Source: Crocinitomicaceae bacterium
GTDB lineage: Bacteria > Bacteroidota > Bacteroidia > Flavobacteriales_D > Crocinitomicaceae
DNA: 14,372 nucleotides
NCBI GenBank assembly: GCA_027084145.1
Contig: JALWLM010000295.1
Coordinates: 1-14,372, forward strand
Direction: 5' to 3'
This document shows, piece by piece, positions 8,902 through 14,372 of this stretch. The position numbers and the translations under genes were made by a program. Each line of letters begins with the position of its first letter. Positions within the stretch are counted from its first letter, which is position 1. The notes under the pieces were generated by a model that had not been told where the DNA came from, made no database searches, and worked only from the letters and a program-made list of their open reading frames with translations.

Positions 8902-8909
8902 CAAAGATA
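8902..8909 (-). promoter_or_regulatory. Candidate -7 element of leuS
   Basis: Reading the minus strand, TATCTTTG (followed by TTGCA) matches TAnnTTTG. Transcription would start near 8897, about 20 bases before the leuS ATG at 8875. No convincing -33 TTG lies 18-21 bases upstream. It abuts the divergent helicase -7 element. Confidence 0.5.
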
Positions 8910-8917
8910 TACATTTG
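8910..8917 (+). promoter_or_regulatory. Candidate -7 element of the helicase gene
   Basis: TACATTTG, followed by C, matches TAnnTTTG and ends 13 bases before the ATG at 8931, which would give a leader of only about 8 bases. The presence of a good -7 element right upstream of 8931 supports that ATG as the original start of the interrupted helicase gene. Confidence 0.45.
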
Positions 8918-8930
8918 CTTTAAGGTATAT

Positions 8931-9155
8931 ATGCATTACTCTTTCATTTTTAAAAATACCACTGAAAATGATTACTTTTACGAATACTTTATGGCTGATT
9001 TTATTAGAGAAAATATTCAAAATCTTTTAAATGATTCGCTTTCATTCAACCGCAATGATTTGTTGGTGAACCTGAATGAAAAACATCTTTTTTTCTCGGG
9101 TGACAAAACTTATTTTCTATTTTTCGATTTTCATTTTAACATTTTATATGAATAG
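8931..9155 (+). pseudogene. N-terminal segment of the helicase gene, ended early by an in-frame TAG
   Basis: This 74-codon stretch starts at an ATG just downstream of a good -7 element. It is in the same frame as the helicase gene that opens again at 9180, and only the TAG at 9153-9155 separates them. After the TAG the frame continues without another stop through TTTIKESG into the GTG at 9180. The segment (DFIRENIQNLLNDSLSFNRNDLLVNLNE...) has the composition of an ordinary coding region. I read it as the first part of one protein of about 1131 codons, broken by a nonsense change or a sequencing error. The alternative is a separate 74-aa protein. On its own it has no recognisable domain. Confidence 0.6.
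9153..9155 (+). other. In-frame amber (TAG) codon breaking the helicase frame
   Basis: The context is GAA TAG ACA ACA. It is one base from CAG (Gln), AAG (Lys), GAG (Glu), TGG (Trp), TTG, TCG or TAC/TAT, so a single substitution or base-calling error explains it. TAG is a normal stop in this genome: both the receptor gene and the DUF4249 gene end with it. Confidence 0.75.
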
Positions 9156-9179
9156 ACAACAACCATTAAAGAAAGTGGA

Positions 9180-12100
9180 GTGAATCCTGTTTGCCGTGCT
9201 GATATTTTTGTGTCACTTTCCTTCAAAGGAGAAAATATTAGAACTGCTGTACGATTATTCCCTTTGGATTTTGAAATTAACAAAAAAGAAAAGCTGATTT
9301 CGTTTAAAGATAAAACACCTTTTATCAATCCTTTTTTTATTCATTTCATTAAAAATGAATGGGATATTTCAATTCCTTCTTTTGATGTCGAAAATGATGA
9401 TGATTTATTAGAATTTTTAGAACAACATCATATTCAAGTGTTATCTATTCCGAAAGTTATCGGTAATTTTCATCCCCATCGATTTCAAATCGTCAAAGAA
9501 CTGGAAGAACTCATTGAGAAAGAAGAATATTCTCAAGGAATCGCTTCTCTTTTTGGCGAAAAGTTAGATAAGAAAGAATCACTATTAGAATTGAGCGATC
9601 AGGAACTGTTCTACTCTGACGTTGACCAACAACAAGTAATGACCGAAATCCAACAGGAAAACCTGGTTGTTAAAGGTCCTCCCGGAACGGGGAAATCTCA
9701 AATGTTGACCAATCTGATATCAAAGACGCTCTCTTCCAATAAAAAATGTGTTGTTGTCTCCGAAAAACGTGTAGCTCTCGAAGTATTATTCAAAAAATTA
9801 TCGCATTTTCAGTTGGATCAATACTGCTATATCTCTCACCCTAGTGATCTAAATAAAGATTTTATTCATTCCTTAAAAAAGACATGGTTATTTCTTGAGC
9901 AAGAAAAAATCAAACAAAAACAATCAATCCCTATATCAAAACATTTGCAAGATCATCTGCAAATGACACTTGATCTTTTATTACAAGATGACCTGATCGG
10001 TGGGGTTTCCTTTACAAAGTTTTTTGAATTAACAAAAGACCTGAAATTAGAACAAACACCGTTTGTCAGTCAAGTAGAAAAAATTCCGGATTTTCTTGCT
10101 GTAGAAGAAATCGTCAGAAAAATATACACAAAAAACCTTCATCAACTTATCGGACGTATCAGAAAAGAAACTCTTGAAGATTATCAGCTTATTTCTCTTG
10201 ATGAAAAAATTCGGGAGTGGCAAACCATCCTCTCTAAATGGCATCGTTTATTCGGACTCAAAACTTGGGGAGATTTCAGCGTCCTTAAAAAAGAAGCTGT
10301 CATCGGTCAAATATTAGAAAACGATATTTATAAGAAGTATAAAACCATTTTTCTTGTTGATAGCACTCACCACAAAAAATACCTTCGATTAAAAAGACGT
10401 TTTCTTCGCCTTTCGCTGCAGGTGGAAAACAATTCAAATTATTCACATTGGAAAATTATCCCATCAAAAAAAGAAAGTAATTCTCTTTTAAATCAATTAG
10501 AAAACGGCTTTTTTTCAAAAATAAAAGCTAAAAAAAGATGGCGTCAAATCTCAAATTTACCTTTTTGTAAGATCAAAGAAGCATTACAAGAGCACCTTTC
10601 TCATTTAGCAATAAAGGAGAAGTTATCGCAAATAAAAGTTGAATTATACGAAATAGGGATTGAAAATGCTGAAATAGATATTCCGTTAATCGATCATACG
10701 CTTCAATTATACGAACATAAAGATTGGATAAAAATCAATCAATACTCTGAAAAAAAGAAACAATCTCTAATCACTCTCAACAAAAAAATAAACTCTATTC
10801 ACAATGAGATAAAAACAAAATTTCACTTGCAGGATAGTGATGACTTGCTGACTTTTTTTAATGATCTACTTCTAGATTTTGACAAAATTGTCGCTCATCG
10901 AAAAGAATGGAAACAACTGTCTCCTCTCATCCTAAAAGCACTTGTAAGGAATAATGATTTCATTGATTTCAAAAAAAAGTTATTCAAAAGTCATTATGTA
11001 AAATTTCAAGAACAATTTCCCGAATTTTCAAATTTTAAAATTCCTTCACTAAAAGAAAAACTGGAAAGAATTATCAATGAAAAAGAACAAGAGTTTTCTT
11101 TTTTTGCAAATGAAATACACCGTAATCAAATACAAAAATTCAATCAATATCATCAAATATTAAACACCCCAGCCAATAAATTATCCAAGCAAGAAAAAAA
11201 ATTAAAAAAGATATTACGGAAAGGAAAATCAATTCTTGTTAAAGAGTTTTCCAAACAAAGGCGTTTTCTCTCCCTACGTGAACTATTTCAATCAGAAGCA
11301 AATGTTTGGCTGCAATTATTAAAACCCATTTGGCTAAGCCACCCTACTCAACTATCCAAATGTTTCCCCTTGGAGATGAACCTGTTTGATCTTGCATTGT
11401 TTGATGAAGCAAGTCAAATTCCTCTTCAAAATGCTTTAGGAACCATTTACAGATCTAAAAGAATTTTAATCACCGGAGATGAACAACAAATGGGACCAAG
11501 TACCTACTTCTCTACTCGGAATTCAGAAATCGTTGACCTTTTACATCAAGCAAGTTTTTATTGGAAAAAAATGATGATTAAACACCATTACCGAAGTCTT
11601 CACCCTGATTTAATTGCTTTTTCCAATCAATACTTTTATGATCATCAACTTACAGCTTATCCAAAATATAATGCTTCATCACCTCTCCATCGTCATTTTA
11701 TACCTGATTCCGTTTACGAAGAACGAAAAAATATACAGGAAGCAAAAGCAATAGCTTCACTTATTGAAAAATACTTATCTCAAAGCATCAATCTTGGTGT
11801 TGTTGCTTTTTCTGAAGAGCAACTTTCTTCCATCAAACAATTCCTATCTCCAAAATCCATTGAAAATATTGAACAAAAAATAGAAGAAAACAAACTTTTT
11901 TTTAAGTCACTGGAAAACGTTCAAGGAGATGAATGCGACATTTTGTTGATTAGTTTCGGGTATGGGAAAAATAAAGATGGGAAATTCCATTCCCGCTTTG
12001 GACCAATGAATACTCCTCAAGGAAAAAACCGTTTGAATGTTTTACTCACAAGAGCACGAAAAGAAGTCCACTTTTTTACATCCGTAACTTCAAATGACTT

Positions 12101-12326
12101 CAAATGGACGGATAATGAATCTATCGTTCTACTCAAAAAATGGTTTTATTTCTTGGAAAATTATACTCCTAACAAAAAAATCCACTTCCCTTACAGTTTA
12201 GATGTTACGATAAAAAACAACGAGGTTTACATCCATCATATCCACGAAAAAATAAAAGATGCAAGAGAACTTACCACGCTATATTATGTCCTAAAAAATC
12301 GTAATTGGAATGTTTATTTTGATTAA
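9180..12326 (+). CDS. Superfamily 1 UPF1/DNA2-like helicase (AAA_11/AAA_12), main part
   Basis: This 1048-codon frame encodes an ATP-dependent DNA or RNA helicase. In order it shows Walker A GPPGTGKS (residues 166-173), Walker B FDEASQIP (Asp742, Glu743), motif III GDEQQMGPS (from 766), HHYRSLHPDLIAFSNQYF, motif V VQGDECDILLISF (from about 914) and motif VI RLNVLLTRAR (951-960). Between motifs I and II lie about 570 residues rich in Lys, Glu and Gln, likely helical stalk and accessory domains. The protein ends near LKNRNWNVYFD and has no obvious C-terminal nuclease domain. The only start available after the TAG is the GTG at 9180, with no in-frame ATG until codon 154, so I think the true start is the ATG at 8931. 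The motifs are intact, so the downstream part is not visibly decayed. Its cellular role (repair, RNA turnover or defence) is unknown; no partner gene is adjacent. Confidence 0.88.
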   Translation: MNPVCRADIFVSLSFKGENIRTAVRLFPLDFEINKKEKLISFKDKTPFINPFFIHFIKNEWDISIPSFDVENDDDLLEFLEQHHIQVLSIPKVIGNFHPHRFQIVKELEELIEKEEYSQGIASLFGEKLDKKESLLELSDQELFYSDVDQQQVMTEIQQENLVVKGPPGTGKSQMLTNLISKTLSSNKKCVVVSEKRVALEVLFKKLSHFQLDQYCYISHPSDLNKDFIHSLKKTWLFLEQEKIKQKQSIPISKHLQDHLQMTLDLLLQDDLIGGVSFTKFFELTKDLKLEQTPFVSQVEKIPDFLAVEEIVRKIYTKNLHQLIGRIRKETLEDYQLISLDEKIREWQTILSKWHRLFGLKTWGDFSVLKKEAVIGQILENDIYKKYKTIFLVDSTHHKKYLRLKRRFLRLSLQVENNSNYSHWKIIPSKKESNSLLNQLENGFFSKIKAKKRWRQISNLPFCKIKEALQEHLSHLAIKEKLSQIKVELYEIGIENAEIDIPLIDHTLQLYEHKDWIKINQYSEKKKQSLITLNKKINSIHNEIKTKFHLQDSDDLLTFFNDLLLDFDKIVAHRKEWKQLSPLILKALVRNNDFIDFKKKLFKSHYVKFQEQFPEFSNFKIPSLKEKLERIINEKEQEFSFFANEIHRNQIQKFNQYHQILNTPANKLSKQEKKLKKILRKGKSILVKEFSKQRRFLSLRELFQSEANVWLQLLKPIWLSHPTQLSKCFPLEMNLFDLALFDEASQIPLQNALGTIYRSKRILITGDEQQMGPSTYFSTRNSEIVDLLHQASFYWKKMMIKHHYRSLHPDLIAFSNQYFYDHQLTAYPKYNASSPLHRHFIPDSVYEERKNIQEAKAIASLIEKYLSQSINLGVVAFSEEQLSSIKQFLSPKSIENIEQKIEENKLFFKSLENVQGDECDILLISFGYGKNKDGKFHSRFGPMNTPQGKNRLNVLLTRARKEVHFFTSVTSNDFKWTDNESIVLLKKWFYFLENYTPNKKIHFPYSLDVTIKNNEVYIHHIHEKIKDARELTTLYYVLKNRNWNVYFD

Positions 12327-12343
12327 TGATTATATTCATTAAT
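12322..12343 (+). terminator. Possible AT-only hairpin at the end of the helicase gene
   Basis: ATTAATGA (12322-12329) pairs with TCATTAAT (12336-12343) around a 6-base loop. It overlaps the TAA stop. It has almost no G-C pairs and no U-tract, so it would be a weak terminator. Confidence 0.25.
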
Positions 12344-12397
12344 AAACATATCAACGGTTACATGTATGAATAGCCACAAATTTCAAACCGCTAAACG

Positions 12398-12480
12398 GTC
12401 AGATTATATTAACGTATATTTATCGTTTCAAGTTATCAAAATAACACTTTAATCCGCTATTGGTTATACAATAATCTGAC
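12398..12480. repeat. 10-bp perfect inverted repeat in the gap after the helicase
   Basis: GTCAGATTAT (12398-12407) and ATAATCTGAC (12471-12480) are exact reverse complements 63 bases apart. The hexamer CCGCTA also occurs twice as a direct repeat in the same gap (12389-12394 and 12454-12459). The gap (12327-12490) has no credible reading frame. It lies between convergent gene ends, so it could be a transcription end structure or the scar of a small element; I recognise neither. Confidence 0.45.
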
Positions 12481-12490
12481 TGGTGCCTTT

Positions 12491-13285
12491 TCATTTTGCG
12501 AGTTTTAATATTCTTATGGCTCCTTGAATTACCAAGACAAAAACGATTGTTCCAATTACCAAATCAGGTTTATTCGAGTTTAGCCAATTAATTAAAATTC
12601 CTGCTGTTATCACAAACAAATTTATTATTACATCATTTGAACTGACAATCATCGTTGCTTTGATATGAGCTTCTTCTTTGCTCTTTGATCTTTGTAGTAA
12701 ATACAAACAAATTCCGTTTGCAATAAGTGCGAAAATCGAAACGATAATCATTGTCCAAAAGTCTGGCAATTTTTCTGCTCCGAAAAACCTTCTCAAAACT
12801 TCTATGAATCCCATCAATGCAAGAGTTATTTGAAAATATCCAGCAAGTTTTGCAATTCGCTTTTTTCTTGTCAAAGTTCCCCCAACTGCAAACAAACTAA
12901 CTCCGTAAACAAAACTATCCGCAAGCATGTCCAGACTATCTGCAACAAGCCCCATTGATTCTGAGATTATACCGGTTGTTATTTCAATTAGGAAAAAAGC
13001 GAAATTTATTGTGAGTACCGTCCAAAGTAGTCTGCTTTGATTTGTGTCTTCGTTAAAATCAGTTTCATCAATCTGTTCGGTTGAGATTTTCTTGCCACCC
13101 AAATTAAGCTCAAAAATAGAGTTTTCAATTTGGCCAATTTCTCCGTTGTGAAAAATAGTTAATTTTCGATTCGGAATATCAAAATCAAGATATTTAATAC
13201 TTGAAATTCCGTCTAATTTTATTCGGATTAGATTTTCCTCCGAAGGACAATCCATTTTTGTGATTTCAAATATTGTTTTGTTCAT
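12491..13285 (-). CDS. CDF-like cation transporter with HMA-like N-terminal domain
   Basis: The 264-aa protein has a ferredoxin-like N-terminal domain (residues 1 to about 65). Its start, FEITKMDCPSEENLIRIKL, resembles heavy-metal-associated (HMA) domains but has Cys-x-x-Glu in place of Cys-x-x-Cys. About six membrane segments follow (roughly 87-105, 111-135, 147-165, 177-197, 211-233, 239-260), as in cation diffusion facilitators. Segment 2 has DSLDMLAD with Asp119 and Asp123 spaced as a metal site; segment 5 has SSND (Asn217, Asp218) where the zinc family usually has His-x-x-x-Asp. It ends right after segment 6, so the usual cytoplasmic C-terminal domain is absent. It probably exports a divalent metal; which one is unknown. 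I start at the ATG at 13285; a TTG at 13321 in frame would add 12 unlikely residues. No metal-resistance genes are adjacent. Confidence 0.85.
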   Translation of the reverse strand: MNKTIFEITKMDCPSEENLIRIKLDGISSIKYLDFDIPNRKLTIFHNGEIGQIENSIFELNLGGKKISTEQIDETDFNEDTNQSRLLWTVLTINFAFFLIEITTGIISESMGLVADSLDMLADSFVYGVSLFAVGGTLTRKKRIAKLAGYFQITLALMGFIEVLRRFFGAEKLPDFWTMIIVSIFALIANGICLYLLQRSKSKEEAHIKATMIVSSNDVIINLFVITAGILINWLNSNKPDLVIGTIVFVLVIQGAIRILKLAK

Positions 13286-13329
13286 GCATGATTTATTTTT
13301 TACATGATCACAAAACCTCAAACAAAGAG

Positions 13330-13339
13330 AAACGCGTTT
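13330..13339. repeat. Short perfect palindrome next to a stop codon
   Basis: AAACGCGTTT is a 10-bp palindrome in the 53-base gap between the transporter start and the second lipoprotein gene, touching that gene's stop codon. No U-tract follows it. No clear -7 element for the transporter was found in this gap, so the transporter may be read from the lipoprotein promoter. Confidence 0.3.
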
Positions 13340-13725
13340 TACTGCACGTAAACAACCTCAAGAACAGTCTTTTCTTGCTCTGCTTTCACAATCCCCTGAC
13401 CTGAAGCGCCATTTGGTGTCGTAGCTTCAATGTTTAACACCGCAACACCTGCCGAACCCGATTTATAAACATCGGTTAAATCAAATTCGGCAACTCCTGA
13501 AGAATTTGATTTTGCTGTTCTAGGGAAATAATTGTTCGGTTCACTTGGTGGCTGCCCGGGAGATGGAACAGCTATTAGTTTTACCGTTGCACTTGATACA
13601 GCTAGATTATTCACATCTCTTACAAGAATTTTGACAATTGTTTTTTCCTTTTTGTAACACCCTCCAAATAAACCGCTAAGCGATATTAGTAATATAGATA
13701 AAAAGGTAAGTTTTGCTATTCTCAT
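13339..13725 (-). CDS. Small lipoprotein with Ig-like fold, paralogue B of a tandem pair
   Basis: The 128-aa product has a signal peptide with a hydrophobic stretch and a Cys at residue 23 in LFGGC, a weak but plausible lipobox. The mature part begins KTIVKILVRDVNNLAVSSATVKLIAV and continues with SNSSGVAEFDL, the pattern of a carboxypeptidase-regulatory or transthyretin-like beta-sandwich (VxVxVxDxxGxPVxGAxVxL...T...GxAxF). The protein ends LEVVYVQ. It is clearly related to the gene just upstream (13738-14118): same length, same VVKI.VR opening, same position of the SGxAxF motif, and the ends VVYVQ and TIYIQ. Only 12 bases separate the two genes, so they form one operon. It is probably anchored in a membrane and faces the periplasm or surface. 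The function is unknown. Confidence 0.75.
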   Translation of the reverse strand: MRIAKLTFLSILLISLSGLFGGCYKKEKTIVKILVRDVNNLAVSSATVKLIAVPSPGQPPSEPNNYFPRTAKSNSSGVAEFDLTDVYKSGSAGVAVLNIEATTPNGASGQGIVKAEQEKTVLEVVYVQ

Positions 13726-13737
13726 GGTCTGTTTTTT

Positions 13738-14118
13738 TTATTGAATATATATCGTTTCTACTGCTGTTGTATGAACACGACTTCGAATATATCCTGTTCC
13801 TGAAAAAGATGCTGTTTTTGCAATTACATTAAAATAAGCAACTTCATACTCTTCTCCTGCATTATCATAATACGGCTGAACATTAAAATAGGCAAAGCCG
13901 GATTCATTTGTAAATACGGTATCTACATACGGAAGTGTTTCCGGGTCCGAATCAACATCTCCCACCAAAACAACCATGGCATCTGAAATGAGTTGATTGC
14001 TCGCATTTCGAACATAGATTTTAACCACAGAAGGGTTTTTATTCTTACAAGACTGTAAAAACCCTATACTTAAAAGTAAAAGTGAAAATATTAAAAACTG
14101 TATCTTCCGTATCATCAT
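13738..14118 (-). CDS. Small lipoprotein with Ig-like fold, paralogue A of a tandem pair
   Basis: The 126-aa product has a clear lipoprotein signal peptide with lipobox LQSC (Cys24). A single beta-sandwich-like domain follows: SVVKIYVRNASNQLISDAMVV, then FTNESGFAYFNV, then GTGYIRSRVHTTAVETIYIQ at the C-terminus. I recall similar uncharacterised lipoproteins in other Flavobacteriia, but no named function. It is the first gene of the lipoprotein pair and diverges from pheS. The start is one of two adjacent ATGs (14118 or 14115). The bases before the start (AAACAGATGATG) resemble those before its paralogue (AAACAGACCATG), so the duplication appears to have included the translation start region. 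Function is unknown; a structural or adhesive role at the cell surface is only a guess. Confidence 0.78.
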   Translation of the reverse strand: MMIRKIQFLIFSLLLLSIGFLQSCKNKNPSVVKIYVRNASNQLISDAMVVLVGDVDSDPETLPYVDTVFTNESGFAYFNVQPYYDNAGEEYEVAYFNVIAKTASFSGTGYIRSRVHTTAVETIYIQ

Positions 14119-14143
14119 CTGTTTTGTATAAAAAGTTTAAATT

Positions 14144-14175
14144 CAAAAATAATATTTTTTTTTGACTTTCCGAAA
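14144..14175 (-). promoter_or_regulatory. Candidate promoter of the lipoprotein pair
   Basis: On the minus strand TATTTTTG (14151 down to 14144) matches TAnnTTTG, and TTTC (14175-14172) lies 20 bases upstream as a weak -33 element. Transcription would start near 14139, about 21 bases before the ATG at 14118. Confidence 0.42.
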
Positions 14176-14177
14176 TG

Positions 14178-14218
14178 ATTTCTAATTCCTTGATTTTTCT
14201 AACTTCGCAATTAGAAAT
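14178..14218. repeat. 10-bp perfect inverted repeat between the lipoprotein genes and pheS
   Basis: ATTTCTAATT (14178-14187) and AATTAGAAAT (14209-14218) are exact reverse complements with a 21-base spacer. The spacer holds the candidate pheS -7 element TAACTTCG (14200-14207). A dyad around a promoter fits an operator, though AT-rich intergenic DNA produces such repeats by chance more often than average DNA. Confidence 0.45.
14200..14207 (+). promoter_or_regulatory. Candidate -7 element of pheS
   Basis: TAACTTCG, followed by CA, is one base from TAnnTTTG. Transcription would begin near 14212, giving a leader of about 78 bases before the ATG at 14290. No good -33 element is seen. Confidence 0.35.
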
Positions 14219-14289
14219 GTACATACTGCTCTTTAGTAAACGAGGGTCATGCCTTAAAGTTACTAAATTGATAATTTTTTTGAATCCAA

Positions 14290-14372
14290 ATGAAAGATAA
14301 AATAGAAACACTGAAAAACGAAATTAATCAGGTTAATTTAACTGATGCTTTATCGGTTGAGTCGTTTAGAAT
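14290..14372 (+). CDS. pheS: Phenylalanyl-tRNA synthetase alpha subunit, N-terminal start (cut by window edge)
   Basis: Only 27 codons are visible before the right edge. They read MKDKIETLKNEINQVNLTDA followed by LSVESFR. This resembles the N-terminal helical arm of bacterial PheS, which starts with a charged helix and then a segment ending in FR before the conserved (V/I)KFLGKKG. The frame is still open at the edge, and the last two bases (AT) would fit the expected Ile. The enzyme is a cytoplasmic alpha2-beta2 complex that charges tRNA-Phe. The identification rests on a short stretch, so it is probable and not certain; the next codons would settle it. Confidence 0.68.
   Translation, partial: MKDKIETLKNEINQVNLTDALSVESFR

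Noticed and set aside
9153..9155. TAG as pyrrolysine or as a reassigned sense codon
   Set aside because: Two neighbouring genes (receptor and DUF4249) end in TAG, no pyrrolysine machinery is visible, and the phylum is not known to use it.
9131..9328. Minus-strand open frame over the helicase interruption
   Set aside because: It is antisense to the continuous helicase frame and does not explain the TAG.
9180..12326. The helicase as part of a multi-gene anti-phage system
   Set aside because: Flanking genes are leuS and a cation transporter; no nuclease, methylase or other defence partner is adjacent, and no nuclease domain is seen in the protein.
12327..12490. tRNA or integron attC site in the post-helicase gap
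   Set aside because: No T-loop (GGTTCGA-like) or cloverleaf pairing was seen, and the paired core sites expected of attC are absent.
14045..14311. Open frame of 88 codons on the minus strand across the pheS upstream region
   Set aside because: It overlaps the signal peptide of lipoprotein A and the start of pheS in other frames and has no family-like features; it is a chance frame.

Overview
The window is AT-rich and looks like chromosome from a member of the Bacteroidota, probably Flavobacteriia. The signs are an outer-membrane TonB-dependent receptor with an N-terminal carboxypeptidase-like repeat paired with a DUF4249 lipoprotein, a HisKA_2-type histidine kinase, little sign of Shine-Dalgarno sequences, and several intergenic matches to the Bacteroidota -7 promoter element TAnnTTTG. 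TAA, TAG and TGA all end genes here, so the standard bacterial code applies.

Left part (1-6095). The C-terminal half of a sensor histidine kinase enters from the left edge and converges on a two-gene minus-strand operon: TonB-dependent receptor (1538-3928) followed after one base by a DUF4249 lipoprotein (580-1536). This pair is probably an outer-membrane uptake system of unknown substrate. Divergent from it, a predicted outer-membrane beta-barrel protein (4135-4890) overlaps by one base the Kdo transferase gene waaA (4890-6095), which makes inner-core lipopolysaccharide.

Middle part (6096-12490). leuS (leucyl-tRNA synthetase) lies on the minus strand, ending 5 bases from waaA. Divergent from leuS is a large superfamily 1 (UPF1/DNA2-like) helicase. 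Its reading frame runs from an ATG at 8931 to 12326 but is broken by an in-frame TAG at 9153-9155. The leuS and helicase -7 elements abut and form a 16-bp dyad. A non-coding gap of 164 bases with a 10-bp inverted repeat follows the helicase.

Right part (12491-14372). A compact CDF-like cation transporter with an HMA-like N-terminal domain is followed (all minus strand) by two tandem paralogous small lipoproteins. They diverge from the start of pheS (phenylalanyl-tRNA synthetase alpha), which runs off the right edge. A perfect 10-bp inverted repeat sits between the divergent start sites.

Most of the window is core genome. No mobile element, CRISPR array, tRNA or rRNA was seen. The points most worth a second look are the amber-interrupted helicase, the shared leuS/helicase promoter dyad, the apparently leaderless outer-membrane protein gene coupled to waaA, and the tandem lipoprotein duplication. 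I did not find a convincing new multi-gene system.
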